Made by a program: the position numbers and the translations under genes | Part shown: in pieces, positions 45,155 through 54,622 of the stretch | Layout: each line of letters begins with the position of its first letter | Position numbering within the stretch: position 1 is the stretch's first letter | Notes under the pieces: generated by a model | Database searches by the model: none | The model's input: only the letters and a program-made list of their open reading frames with translations | Told to the model about the DNA's origin: nothing | Source: Mycobacterium sp. SM1 | Lineage (GTDB): Bacteria; Actinomycetota; Actinomycetes; Mycobacteriales; Mycobacteriaceae | Length of the DNA: 64,000 bases | Reading direction: 5' to 3' | NCBI RefSeq assembly: GCF_018361265.1 | Contig: NZ_JAFLNH010000005.1 | Span: 62,001-126,000 of the forward strand

Positions 45155-45689
45155 GTCAAGGCTCGGCCACAACGTGGCCGATCGCCGTCGGCGGCCACGG
45201 GCCTTGACAGGGCGCGTGACGCTCATATGTGCGAGGGGCGGGCTGATGTCTGAGCGTGGTGAGACACTGGTGGCCGTGGACGCGGCCGAGCATTGGTTGG
45301 CGTGGCTTGCGCGGTACGGCGATGACTACGCGACCGGCGAGGAACGCCGCGCAGCAGCACACCGGCCGGCAAATACAAAGTCACACGGCGCATCTGATCG
45401 GCGCGGAACGCGTCGGCCGCCGGTTTGGCCGCGCCAGGGCGCACCCGTGGCCGCATCCGCTCGGACAGCTCAGACATGAGCAAGCGGAATTCGCCGAAGC
45501 AACAGCACCCTGCGCCGGCCGCGGCGCCCAGCGCTGACCGCCCCGCGCCCTCGTCGCAGTCGGGGCCGGGAGCGTCTGAGCCGCCGCCAGCCGGCCCGGC
45601 AGCAGGCGCGCCGATTTGTTGTTCGTCCCGCGTGCGTGCCTACGGCGTGTGGGGCCCCTTCTCGGGTGTGCTGAACGGCACCAACCCTG
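45155..45689. other. Region with short truncated-looking frames
   Basis: No confident gene. On the plus strand a frame from 45246 starts plausibly (MSERGETLVAVDAAEHWLAW) and a Pro/Ala-rich frame begins at 45476 with an ATGA overlap. On the minus strand a frame from 45477 contains FRADQMRRVTLYLPAGVLL, which resembles the start of a ribbon-helix-helix protein, then turns into unlikely sequence near 45355. The two strands' plausible parts meet there, as at a recombination junction. Confidence 0.3.
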
Positions 45690-47183
45690 TCACCGCTGCC
45701 GCCAGGGGTGCTCGTCGAGCATCGCCGTTACCATTTCCACGACCGCGGCAATAGCGCTGTCATCACGGTAGCTCAGCTGCTCGGTCGCGTCCGCGATCCG
45801 CTGCAGAACAGCCCCATAAGCGGTGGCAGCCGCCCCGGCGTAGTCGCTGGCAGCTTGCATCTGCCAGCGCGCGCTGTAGCGGCTCGGCAGGCCACGTAAC
45901 TCCTGCGACAAATCCCCCGCCTGTTCTTGCACCGTTGCCACCAGGCCGCCTACCAGCTCGACATCGATGAGCCCAGGTGCGGCGGCATCGTCGGCCAGGC
46001 TGGCTTCCAGCACATAATCAAGTTCACGCACCGCCGATAAGGCGTCTTCGATGTGGCCCGTATGCGCCCGCAACCCCACTGGCGGGATAGGGATGCTCAA
46101 CAGCTGCGGCGACGCTGACTGCGCGCTCAGGCGATCACCGTCAGCCGAGCGTGCCTGCTCCCGGGCCGCAGCAACCTCGGTGGCCGCCTCGGTCCGAAGC
46201 CGCGCAATCTCGGCCTGCATCTGGGCTACCGCGTGTTGCGCGGCTTCTGTCTCGCGTCGTGCTAGCTCGCGTGCCCCGGTAACCTCGCCGGCGGCCTCGG
46301 CGCGCACCCGGTCGAGCTCGGCACGCATCTGTGCTATGGCCTGTTGTGCGGCCGCAGTCTGGCCCTTCGCCTGTTCGCGTGCGGCGGCGACCTCAGCGTC
46401 AGCGTCAGCGCGGACCAGCTCGATTTCGGCGCGAAGCTCCTCCAATGCCTTTTGAGCGGCGGCTCGTTCGGCCGCGCGCTCCTCGGCGCGTTGCCTGGCG
46501 CGCGCCTCCGCTGCGCTAACTCGTTCAACAGCCGCACTGATCTCATTGGCGGCGTCAGCGCGGACCCGCGCCAGCTCGGCGCGCACCTCTTCCAACGCGC
46601 GCTGCGCGGCGGCCCGTTCAGCAACACGCTCGGCCATCCGTTGTTCGGCGCGCTTGTCTGCGGCGCTGACTCTTTCACGCGCCGCCTCGACGGCGGCGGC
46701 GGTGTCAGCGCGTACCTGATCAAGCTCAGCGCGTAGTTTGTCCAACGCTTCCTGGGTGGCGGCCAGCTCGGCTGCCCGCTCGGCGTCCCTACGCGCGCCC
46801 TGCGCCTCAGCGGCGCGGGCCTGCTCGCGTGCTTGCTCAGCCACACGCGCGGATTGTTGCGCTTGCGCACGGGCCAGCGCCGCGGCTGCTTCGGCGTCCT
46901 GCTTGCCTTGTTGCGCCTCGCGGGCTAGGCTCTCGGCCACGACTCGCAAATGGTCTGCCTCAACCAGCCGCATCACCGCAGATTGGCGTTTTCGTGCCGG
47001 GCCGAAGCGGGCGCGATGTTCGACAAGATCGCGTTCAGTCATCGCGGCCACCGCGGTCAACTCCGGGGGCGGCGTTCTGCCGAGCCGCTGCGCGGCAGAA
47101 ACCGCATCCGCCGCGGCCCGCTTGGTCAAAGCGGCCCAGGTGGCAGCGTCGAGATCCTCGATGTGTTGGCGGGTTGAAGTCAC
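45690..47183 (-). CDS. Long coiled-coil protein of the ESX locus, 497 aa
   Basis: A mostly helical protein with a long coiled coil at residues 85 to 350 built from repeats: two units of about 50 residues (ALDKLRAELDQVRADTAAAV and ALEEVRAELARVRADAANEI starts) and then units of about 36 (ALEELRAEIELVRADADAEV, AIAQMRAELDRVRAEAAGEV). A short N-terminal domain and a C-terminal helical domain (RYSARWQMQAASDYAGAA) flank it. There is no signal peptide. It overlaps the next gene upstream (47180) by four bases and is the last gene of the minus-strand ESX half. It could be a scaffold or a filament; the role is unknown. Confidence 0.75.
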   Translation of the reverse strand: MTSTRQHIEDLDAATWAALTKRAAADAVSAAQRLGRTPPPELTAVAAMTERDLVEHRARFGPARKRQSAVMRLVEADHLRVVAESLAREAQQGKQDAEAAAALARAQAQQSARVAEQAREQARAAEAQGARRDAERAAELAATQEALDKLRAELDQVRADTAAAVEAARERVSAADKRAEQRMAERVAERAAAQRALEEVRAELARVRADAANEISAAVERVSAAEARARQRAEERAAERAAAQKALEELRAEIELVRADADAEVAAAREQAKGQTAAAQQAIAQMRAELDRVRAEAAGEVTGARELARRETEAAQHAVAQMQAEIARLRTEAATEVAAAREQARSADGDRLSAQSASPQLLSIPIPPVGLRAHTGHIEDALSAVRELDYVLEASLADDAAAPGLIDVELVGGLVATVQEQAGDLSQELRGLPSRYSARWQMQAASDYAGAAATAYGAVLQRIADATEQLSYRDDSAIAAVVEMVTAMLDEHPWRQR

Positions 47184-47827
47184 CGGCGCCTTCCCCTTTC
47201 GGTGACCTGGCGGGCTGCTGTCGGTTCATCGGCGGCCGGCGTGTCAGTTAGTTGCGGCTGCGAGGGCTTTTGGTTGTGGGCACTGCTGCGTTGCTCGTCG
47301 TGCTGCCCATCGATGAGCGCTGAGGCTGATGAGGATGCGGCGGCCAGCCGCGTCAGTGACCCGCTTTGCTGGGCCAGTACCAGCGAGAACTGGTTGAGGT
47401 GTACGGTCACCGCGCCGGTGAGTGTGTCGTCGCCGAGCTGCTCGGCGTCGCGTAGCAGGCCCCGTAAAATTTCCAAGGTCAGCTCCGGCCCAAGACCGAG
47501 GGTGGCTGCCTCGCTGGCCGGTTCTAAGCCCGCGGTTTCCACCACCCACGCAAACCGCTGCCAGCACCGGGTCACCGCCGCTTCGCGCCGCTCATCGGCC
47601 CGCATTTCCTGGTGGTGGCGTTCGCGTTGCTCAAGCTGGCGGCGGTGTCGTTTAGCTGCGCCGCGGGCGGCGAAAATCGCCACCACGGCCACCACGATGG
47701 CTGCCAGCAGCGCCGCAGCACCGCCGAACCCCGCTGAGGTTAAAAACTCGCGGGCCGGCGGCAACGGTGGCATAGCGTCGGGCACGGCAAGCCCGTGTGC
47801 GACAAGACCTTCACGCGCACTTGACAT
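47180..47827 (-). CDS. Single-span membrane protein next to eccE
   Basis: A 215-residue protein with one membrane segment (AALLAAIVVAVVAIFAA near residue 45), then a basic helical stretch (KRHRRQLEQRERHHQEM) and a soluble domain that includes GLGPELTLEILRGLLRDAEQL. The tail is polar and disordered. It overlaps the coiled-coil gene by four bases and follows eccE by six, so it may anchor the coiled-coil protein at the membrane. No family was recognised. Confidence 0.65.
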   Translation of the reverse strand: MSSAREGLVAHGLAVPDAMPPLPPAREFLTSAGFGGAAALLAAIVVAVVAIFAARGAAKRHRRQLEQRERHHQEMRADERREAAVTRCWQRFAWVVETAGLEPASEAATLGLGPELTLEILRGLLRDAEQLGDDTLTGAVTVHLNQFSLVLAQQSGSLTRLAAASSSASALIDGQHDEQRSSAHNQKPSQPQLTDTPAADEPTAARQVTERGRRR

Positions 47828-47833
47828 GGGTAT

Positions 47834-49471
47834 CTAACCTCGCTTAGTGATCGGGGAACGATCTTGTGACAGGCGGGTGCTCAGCCACTGACGACCGTGC
47901 GCGGTTGTGATGTAGAACAGGTCCGGGTGTCGGCTGTCTTGGGTGATGACAATCGTCGTCGACGGGGCGTGCGCCGATTGTGGTCGGCGCAGCGTCACCG
48001 TGATCGCACCGGTTGGTGCTTCGCTGCTGGCGTCACTAACGACGATTGCTTCGTGCGGCGGGCTCGGTGGGCGCATCAGGAATTGCTGCGGCGCACCATG
48101 GTTGGCCAGGGCGGCCCATTGCCGGGGCTCAGCGGTGTACAGCGCGACCGGCAGCCCTGAGAGCGCCAGACGAGCGATGATGCCGACATGGAATGCGTGG
48201 GTGCCGGTCACGGTGATGCGCACCGGCTCCGGCGATGCCAACCCTAGATACACCGGTTGGCGGGCGCGGTTGAAGCCGATCGGGACCCCGGCGGCCGACG
48301 TCGGCCATCGCAGCGCCGCAAGATCCGACGAGGCAACCGTGGTGGCCGGCAGCTTAACGCCGGCCCGCGCATCTAGGCCGGCGGCGCTCAGCGCCGCCGC
48401 GACGCGCGCATGCAATCCGTGAAACCCGTCGAGACCGGCCAGCGGGTGCCGCGGTGGCCGGGTGGCGGTCAATGTGCCCACCGCAGCCTCGAGTGTGGTT
48501 GGCTGGCGGCCTTGTGAACGCAGGGTAGCTGTGACCCACGTGGCTTTGGTGCTCAGCGTGGGAAGCATCTGTAAAACGTCGCGCAGCGCGGCAGGGTCCA
48601 CGGCGTAGACGGCGCGGAAACCATCGGAATACTCGGTGCCCGTCCAAGATTCGTGGCGCACATGCACCGCCGTCGGCACGAACCGCGGAAGCTGGTCCAC
48701 ATCAGTGAGCGTGGCCAGCCAGCCCTGTTCACGCAGCTCGGCGACCAAACGGCGAGCGGTGGTGTCGGCCAGCGGCGCACGATGAGGTTCAGGCAGGTCC
48801 TCATCCACCCCGCCGGGGCTGCCCATTGTGGTCTGTCGCGCCGTTAGGGCGCCCACATTGTTCTCGGCGCGCAACGTGTAGGTCAGCCAGGTGTCGTGAT
48901 GCTGCGTGTTGCGGCCGCCCAGCAGTGCCGCGGAGTCGCTGCGCAGTCCACTGGTCGGTGGCGTTCGGGTCACCGAGCACACGGTCAGCGCGTCAGCGCG
49001 TACCCCGTAGCGGTTTAGCCAGGCAGTGATGAACTCCCACGGCAGTTGATCGCTGCGGTCCCCCGGTGTGGTCAACGCGTGCGGCTGGGGGCGCAGGTGG
49101 ATGACGATGTGAGCCTCGAGTACCCCTGCCCCGGTGCTCGCCGACCCGGGTGATCGCTCGGCGTGGTGGTGGCGCCTTCGGTTGTCCCGTGCTCCGCTGG
49201 CGCGCCGGGAACGCTGCCGGCGCCGGTTATGCCAGGCTATCGGTGCCCACCGGGCCAGCGCCGTGGAAACATGCTGTCCATGCCATGACCCGACCGAGGC
49301 TACGATCACGGCCGCGGCGGCGACGTAGTGCCACCATCGAAGCGACTGGCCGGCGGGCAGCAGGACAGCCCACCCGAGCAGCAGCAGTGACATCAGCAGG
49401 CTTAGGCGCCGCCAACTGGGCCGTGCCGGCACGAAACGGGATTGGCGGCGGCTAACGGTTGGTGCGGTCAC
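47834..49471 (-). CDS. eccE: EccE, ESX membrane subunit
   Basis: An EccE protein of 545 residues if started at GTG 49471 (TTG 49483 is the alternative; both overlap mycP). Two adjacent N-terminal membrane segments (LSLLMSLLLLGWAVLL and YVAAAAVIVASVGSW) are followed by a long soluble domain, the EccE plan, with LRPQPHALTTPGDRSDQLPW in the first part. EccE sits at the periphery of the ESX membrane complex. It directly follows mycP, as in chromosomal ESX loci. Confidence 0.82.
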   Translation of the reverse strand: MTAPTVSRRQSRFVPARPSWRRLSLLMSLLLLGWAVLLPAGQSLRWWHYVAAAAVIVASVGSWHGQHVSTALARWAPIAWHNRRRQRSRRASGARDNRRRHHHAERSPGSASTGAGVLEAHIVIHLRPQPHALTTPGDRSDQLPWEFITAWLNRYGVRADALTVCSVTRTPPTSGLRSDSAALLGGRNTQHHDTWLTYTLRAENNVGALTARQTTMGSPGGVDEDLPEPHRAPLADTTARRLVAELREQGWLATLTDVDQLPRFVPTAVHVRHESWTGTEYSDGFRAVYAVDPAALRDVLQMLPTLSTKATWVTATLRSQGRQPTTLEAAVGTLTATRPPRHPLAGLDGFHGLHARVAAALSAAGLDARAGVKLPATTVASSDLAALRWPTSAAGVPIGFNRARQPVYLGLASPEPVRITVTGTHAFHVGIIARLALSGLPVALYTAEPRQWAALANHGAPQQFLMRPPSPPHEAIVVSDASSEAPTGAITVTLRRPQSAHAPSTTIVITQDSRHPDLFYITTAHGRQWLSTRLSQDRSPITKRG

Positions 49472-50834
49472 GGCGCATTCCAATGACGGTCACAGCGATG
49501 GCGGCACCAATGATGGCGGCGATGCCGGCACTGAAAGCAACCAGGCGGGGCAGCCGGTTGTCCGGCGGTGGTGGCGCCGGAGGCGCCACCCGCACTACCG
49601 GCATCTCGGCCGGCAATGCGTCTCCTGCGGGGATATCCCACGTCAACGCGGCCACGGCGTCAACAACCCCGGCACCCACCAGGTTTGAGGGCGCACGCGC
49701 GGCGTTGTGCGCGGAGGAGACTAACCGGTTGACCACTTGGCGCGCAGTGAGGTTGGGGAACTTGGAGCGCACCAAAGCCGCAACACCGGAGATGTAGGCG
49801 GCGGCGAAGCTGGTCCCATTGATGGCCACCAGCGGCTCCTTGGTGGAGGGCTGACCGTTGACTAGCCCCGAGTCGGGGGCGTTGCCTAGCGACACGATCT
49901 GTTCACCAGGTCCAGCGATGCCTACCCACGGACCAGCCATGGTGAAGTTCGACGGTTGGCCTTCCGGGGTTAGTGATGCCACCGACAACACATAAGGCTG
50001 CCAGTACGAGGGGGTGGAGATCGTGGTGGCACCAGCCCAGTTGCGCGGATCGTCGGGCCGGTTGGGGTCGGTCAGCGGATTGCTTTGGCAGTTGCTTTCG
50101 CCGGTGTTTCCGGCAGCCGCCACCACCACAATGTCCTTGTCGATTGCGGCGTAGCGCACGGACGCCCCCAGGGCGGCCTGATCCACCTGCTTATATGAGG
50201 GGATGCAGTCGATCAGTGAGATGTTGATGACCCGAACCCCAGGTATGTCGGCGGCGTGGCGTACCGCCCGAGCCAAGGTGGCGACATCGCCGGCGGTTTT
50301 AGCTTGCTGGGGGTCTTGGCCTGAGGGCATCTTGGGTGACCACTGAGCAGAGCTTTGGCGGATGGAGACCAGCGCGGCCTCGGGTGCAACGCCGGCGAAC
50401 CCATCCGGGCCTGGCTGGGCCGCGATAAGGCCCGCCACAGCGGTCCCGTGGCCGTCACAGTCGATCAGGCCGCCGGCAGGCGGATCGATATAGTCACCAC
50501 CGGGGGTGAGGTTGGGCAGCCGCGGCTGGGGGGTGACCCCGGAGTCGATGACCGCAACCACTACTCCCCTGCCCCGCGAGGTCTTCCACGCCTCCGGTAG
50601 GTTGAGCATTGCCTGGCTCGGCGGCACCGCGACGGGGTCAAACCCGGGCATCGCCCCAAAAAATGAGCACGCCCCGTTCTGGCGCATCTCCTCCCCCGGC
50701 GCCGGGGGTCCATCGGGCGGCAGCGCGGCAGGGTCGACAACAGGCATCGTGAGAGCCGACGCCACCGGCAGCGGGACGCGCACCACTATTAGCGCCGCGA
50801 TGGCGGTGATCGAACCCAGTCGGCGAATCATCAC
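49452..50834 (-). CDS. mycP: MycP, mycosin protease
   Basis: A membrane-anchored subtilisin-like protease needed for ESX complex stability. A signal peptide spans residues 1 to 27. The catalytic triad is visible: Asp in VVVAVIDSGV (near residue 96), His in DCDGHGTAVAG (near 127) and Ser in NGTSFAAAYISG (near 341). The C-terminal membrane anchor (LVAFSAGIAAIIGAAIAVTV) and basic tail are present. The N-terminal extension (residues 30 to 70) fits mycosins. The length of 460 is normal. It overlaps eccD by four bases. Confidence 0.93.
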   Translation of the reverse strand: MMIRRLGSITAIAALIVVRVPLPVASALTMPVVDPAALPPDGPPAPGEEMRQNGACSFFGAMPGFDPVAVPPSQAMLNLPEAWKTSRGRGVVVAVIDSGVTPQPRLPNLTPGGDYIDPPAGGLIDCDGHGTAVAGLIAAQPGPDGFAGVAPEAALVSIRQSSAQWSPKMPSGQDPQQAKTAGDVATLARAVRHAADIPGVRVINISLIDCIPSYKQVDQAALGASVRYAAIDKDIVVVAAAGNTGESNCQSNPLTDPNRPDDPRNWAGATTISTPSYWQPYVLSVASLTPEGQPSNFTMAGPWVGIAGPGEQIVSLGNAPDSGLVNGQPSTKEPLVAINGTSFAAAYISGVAALVRSKFPNLTARQVVNRLVSSAHNAARAPSNLVGAGVVDAVAALTWDIPAGDALPAEMPVVRVAPPAPPPPDNRLPRLVAFSAGIAAIIGAAIAVTVIGMRRDRTNR

Positions 50835-52270
50835 AGCGCCCCGCGGTTACGGATGAGGCTGATCAACCCCGTCAGCCACAACATCGCTGGCGGGATGGTG
50901 ATCAGCAGTGTGTTTTCAAACAGATCTAGCCAGCGTCGCTGCGGGATCGACAGTTCACGCGGCTTGACAGCCGCGGCCACTAGCAGCAGCGCCGTAACCC
51001 CCACCACCGCCGCGGCCGCATACAGTCCGGCGATCAAATGGCCGGTGGCGGTGAACGACAGGCACAACGCCGCGGCAGTCAAAAACGGTGTAGCCAAAAA
51101 CCACAGCGCAGGAATCGCCGAATCCCAGATCCGCATGCGCAGCACGGTGACGGTGGTGGTGGCCACCACCAGCCACCAGGCCAACAGCGACGGCGCTGCG
51201 GGCAGCCACACCACCAGCACCGAGCCGATGACCGACAAGATCACCGACGCTGCGATCAGACCGCTTTGATACGAGTTGCAGGCCGCAGTTTTACGGGGCA
51301 GATCTTCGATCTCTGCCAGCGGCGCCGGTTCCGGGGTGGGTTCCCCGGGTGCGGGAACATTCGGCAGCGGGAAGCGCGCCCACATCGCCGACACCGTCGG
51401 GGCGTTGATGGCCAACAGCAACGATACCGCCAGCACCCCACAGCCCAAAGCCAGATAGGGCAGGTGGGCAAGGGTACGCGCGGCGGCCGCGGCGGCCACC
51501 GTCGCGGCCACGGCGAGGATCGCGGTATGTGCGGCCATCCAGCTGCTGGTGAGCGCCAGCAGCAGCAGCGACCACGCCAGCAGGAACGCAGCGGCTAGAA
51601 AAACCCTGGGCGCGGCCGCATCACCGGGCAATGCGGCAGCCAATGCCAATGCCAGCGGCACGGTCGTGGCCACACCCATGCGTCCAGCGCCGCCGCGAAC
51701 CCCACGCCGGTACAGCAAGAATGTGGCGATGACGAGGGTAGCGGTGAGCACACTCAATCCGGTTGCAGCCCAAAACCTGTAGCCGCGGTACCAGCCGTAC
51801 ACGGCAAGACCGCACAACATGGCGGCCAAAGCCAAGACCATAACCTGGGCTGCGCTGCGCAGCATGGTGTGCTCGAACGGTTTGAACTGGCTGGCCGAGT
51901 GGATCGCCGAGGCGTCGGCGATGTCCTCGACCACCGGCGGCGCAGCCGGGCCTGGTGGCAACTTACATAGTATAAGCTGCTCGCCGTCATCGACGCCCAA
52001 CGTTTCCAGGGTGGCGTCCCGGCTAAACGGTGTACCGCCCAGAGGTGCAAGCGAATACGGTCGCGGACCGTCTTCGCCGAGGGTGTCGTCCACCAGCTCG
52101 GCGTCGTCGCGGCCAGATGCCAGGGTGGCCCGGATGCGTGGAATCAGCTCCCTGATCGGCAAGGTGATCGGCAGGGCCAGGTCCGCCGCCGCGGCTTCGC
52201 CGATGATCGCGACGCGGACTTGCCCGGTAGCAGTAGCAGGATCCATCGTTTCAGAATCTCCCCGTGTCAT
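50831..52270 (-). CDS. eccD: EccD, ESX membrane channel subunit
   Basis: A polytopic membrane protein with an N-terminal ubiquitin-like domain (VRVAIIGEAAAADLALPI; LETLGVDDGEQLILCKLP) and about eleven membrane segments after residue 135 (MVLALAAMLCGLAVYGWY onwards). EccD forms the main lumen of the ESX inner-membrane complex. The length of 479 is typical. The start overlaps the EspI-like stop by four bases, and its own stop overlaps mycP. Confidence 0.92.
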   Translation of the reverse strand: MTRGDSETMDPATATGQVRVAIIGEAAAADLALPITLPIRELIPRIRATLASGRDDAELVDDTLGEDGPRPYSLAPLGGTPFSRDATLETLGVDDGEQLILCKLPPGPAAPPVVEDIADASAIHSASQFKPFEHTMLRSAAQVMVLALAAMLCGLAVYGWYRGYRFWAATGLSVLTATLVIATFLLYRRGVRGGAGRMGVATTVPLALALAAALPGDAAAPRVFLAAAFLLAWSLLLLALTSSWMAAHTAILAVAATVAAAAAARTLAHLPYLALGCGVLAVSLLLAINAPTVSAMWARFPLPNVPAPGEPTPEPAPLAEIEDLPRKTAACNSYQSGLIAASVILSVIGSVLVVWLPAAPSLLAWWLVVATTTVTVLRMRIWDSAIPALWFLATPFLTAAALCLSFTATGHLIAGLYAAAAVVGVTALLLVAAAVKPRELSIPQRRWLDLFENTLLITIPPAMLWLTGLISLIRNRGAL

Positions 52271-53754
52271 CGGCTGTGGTTCTGCGGCTGACGGGCTGGA
52301 TAGTGCGCTGCCACAGCGCCGGCCAGATTCATCAACGCCTTGCGGGTACGCGATTTAAGTGCGGTGAAAGCGATGTCGCCGCCCTCGGCCAAATGCACAT
52401 CGAAGGGAACCCTGACAACGTTGATGCCAGGAATCTGGTCGCGCAACCGTGTTTCGGCGGCATCGATGTCCACCAGCGGTCTGCCCTTGAAGGTGGCGTT
52501 GAGCGCCACCACCGTGCGTGGCAGCAGCCGGCTAAAGCCATGCGCCTGCAGCCACTGCAGTGTCGCCCACGCGCCATTGAGGCCGGGCGGATCTAGGGAG
52601 GCCACCACGACAAGGCTGTCGACATGTTTGGCGATGGTGGAAAACAACGGCGAGGTGATCGCGGTTCCACAGTCGAGTAAGATCACGTTGTAGTGCAGCC
52701 GCAAGATCTTCATCGTCGCCTCGAAGTCCTGGCTGTTGAGGATGTATGACGAGCGGGGATCATTTTGGGCTGCAAGCATTTCCAAGCGGTCGTTGTTTTG
52801 CACGGTGAACACCCGGACAGTGGGGTAACTGGTGGGGTCCTGCAACGACGACAGCGCCTGGATGTTTGCCTTGGGGCCACCGCGTTGTTCGAAGCGCGAC
52901 GAGAGGTTACCCAGGTCGGTGTCCACGTCGAGCGCGATCACCCGGTCGCCGCGCTCACGGGCGATCGCGCTGCCCGCCGCGACGGTCATCGTCGTCTTGC
53001 CCACCCCACCCTTGGCGTTGACGAATCCGACCACGTAGACGTCGAGCAAATCCGCTTTGATGCGCCGCATCAGTTCGTCGGCCTGCTCTTGCTTGGCGCT
53101 GGGCCCAGGATTGATAAGCCCGAACGTCATCTGTGACAGGACTTTTCGCCAACCAGTTCCGGTGGGGCGTCGCCGCGGCGTCACGATCTGATCGAGGTTC
53201 TCGGGGGTTGGGCTGTAGCCGGCGGCGAAAGCATCCGGTGTGCCCGTCGGACCGCCGAACCACTCCTGGGGCGGTCTTGACGTCGTCGGCCCAGGCTGCG
53301 GTGGTGGTGCCCACCCGCGGGGCGGGCCCTCAGCCGGCGCCGCGTCGGTGAAGAAATCGTCTAGCCCCTGAGCTGCGCCGTTCTCGTCGCGGATGGCCGC
53401 CATCTCGCCGGGCGGCAGCACAGCGGTGCGCCCGTCGTCTGGGACGGGCGATCCGCCGGCCGGCTCAGGTGGCGCGGTGATCGGCCGTTGCGGCGGATCA
53501 GGCCAACTGAACCGCCGCCGCTGGCTATCGTCCGCGTTTTGGGCGCCGGCGGGCGGCGGACCGCCCGGACCGCCAGTTGGCGGAGCTGGCCGACGCCGCT
53601 CATCTGCAGGCCCAGGCGCTGGCTGCTGCGGCGGCGGAGGTGACGGCCACCGCGCCCGGCGCCCAGCGCCGACATCAGGTGCCTCCAGCGGGCGTGGCGG
53701 GGCCCAATGGGGTAGTGGACCGTCGCCGTGGGGGGAGTCAGAAGGTGTGCTCAT
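52267..53754 (-). CDS. espI: EspI-like MinD/ParA-type ATPase
   Basis: A 495-residue protein with a Pro-rich N-terminal 200 residues and a C-terminal deviant Walker ATPase domain. Walker A is NAKGGVGKTTMT near residue 250 and the second motif VIALDVDTDLGNL follows; the switch region ILLDCGTA is present. It matches EspI, the ATP-linked regulator of ESX activity. It sits between espG and eccD as in ESX-1-type loci. Conservation of the signature Lys in KGGVGK suggests an active dimer-forming ATPase. Confidence 0.85.
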   Translation of the reverse strand: MSTPSDSPHGDGPLPHWAPPRPLEAPDVGAGRRARWPSPPPPQQPAPGPADERRRPAPPTGGPGGPPPAGAQNADDSQRRRFSWPDPPQRPITAPPEPAGGSPVPDDGRTAVLPPGEMAAIRDENGAAQGLDDFFTDAAPAEGPPRGWAPPPQPGPTTSRPPQEWFGGPTGTPDAFAAGYSPTPENLDQIVTPRRRPTGTGWRKVLSQMTFGLINPGPSAKQEQADELMRRIKADLLDVYVVGFVNAKGGVGKTTMTVAAGSAIARERGDRVIALDVDTDLGNLSSRFEQRGGPKANIQALSSLQDPTSYPTVRVFTVQNNDRLEMLAAQNDPRSSYILNSQDFEATMKILRLHYNVILLDCGTAITSPLFSTIAKHVDSLVVVASLDPPGLNGAWATLQWLQAHGFSRLLPRTVVALNATFKGRPLVDIDAAETRLRDQIPGINVVRVPFDVHLAEGGDIAFTALKSRTRKALMNLAGAVAAHYPARQPQNHSR

Positions 53755-53785
53755 CGATTTGTTTCCAACTTTCGGTCGGTGGTAG

Positions 53786-54622
53786 TCAAATGCTGAACGT
53801 CTCTTCGGGAAACCAAGTGCCAGAAGGCAATCGATCGGTCAACTCGCGCACGGCCATCGCGACGGCGAACGGGTCGCCGGGCGTGAACACGGAGATTCCG
53901 CCAGCGCGCGGCTCACCCGCCTGTGGGGCAACAAGAATCAGCCCAACCTCGGTGCTGATGACGTTGACACTGACATCGGTGTGATGGCGTGCACCGTTTA
54001 CCGCTTCGTGAGCGGTTAGTTCGACAGTAACGCGCTTCCCGGTGCGAGCCACCTCCATGATCTCGGCTTCGCGTTCGGGTACACCCAACGCGGTGAGAGT
54101 TTCCACGATGTCGGCGCCGCGGCCGATGCGCTCATCGATAGCTTTGCCGGTGTCCATCGGGAGGGTGAATTCGTCGAAATTGGCGGGCTGCTGATCAGGG
54201 GGCAGCCCGGCTGTGATGATCGGCACGATCGCCTCACTGTGGGTCAGTTGCAGCGGGGTGAAGGTGACCATCTGTGCGTAGCGCAGCGCCACCACAGCCT
54301 CAGGCGGTGAGGTGCGCGCCAGCACTCCCCGCAGGATCTGCTCAGGGTCGATGATCGTGAGCCATTCCAGCCACTGCCGCGGCCGGCACACGGTCTTGAC
54401 GGCATCAGCAACAGATGGTCTTACCTGACCATGCTCGTCGACGATGCCAGCCTCGGCGAGTTCGTCTAGGGATTGCTGGTTGAAGCTAGCCCGCTCCCCC
54501 GGGTCGACGTAGGGGGCGGTGATCGCCAGCATCCACGGGTAGGACCCAGCGTGCAGATAGTCGGCAAGGAACCACGCCTGCTGGGCGGTTAGTTCGACCG
54601 CCTCATAGCTATTCGTCGTCAT
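53786..54622 (-). CDS. espG: EspG, PE-PPE chaperone
   Basis: A soluble chaperone that binds PPE partners and hands them to the secretion machine. The 278-residue chain starts at ATG 54622, which fits the EspG start MTTNSYEAVELTAQQAW. Conserved stretches include AITAPYVDPGERASFNQQ and HTDVSVNVISTEVGLILV. It overlaps the RHH gene by 14 bases at its start and is followed by the espI-like gene. Confidence 0.85.
   Translation of the reverse strand: MTTNSYEAVELTAQQAWFLADYLHAGSYPWMLAITAPYVDPGERASFNQQSLDELAEAGIVDEHGQVRPSVADAVKTVCRPRQWLEWLTIIDPEQILRGVLARTSPPEAVVALRYAQMVTFTPLQLTHSEAIVPIITAGLPPDQQPANFDEFTLPMDTGKAIDERIGRGADIVETLTALGVPEREAEIMEVARTGKRVTVELTAHEAVNGARHHTDVSVNVISTEVGLILVAPQAGEPRAGGISVFTPGDPFAVAMAVRELTDRLPSGTWFPEETFSI

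Noticed and set aside
43901..45226. 441-codon minus frame through the DDE element and the 345-bp element
   Set aside because: Antisense to an identified transposase and spanning unrelated units; no ribosome site.
46738..47251. Plus-strand frames opposite the coiled-coil gene
   Set aside because: Ala/Ser/Arg-biased complements of the heptad-repeat codons.
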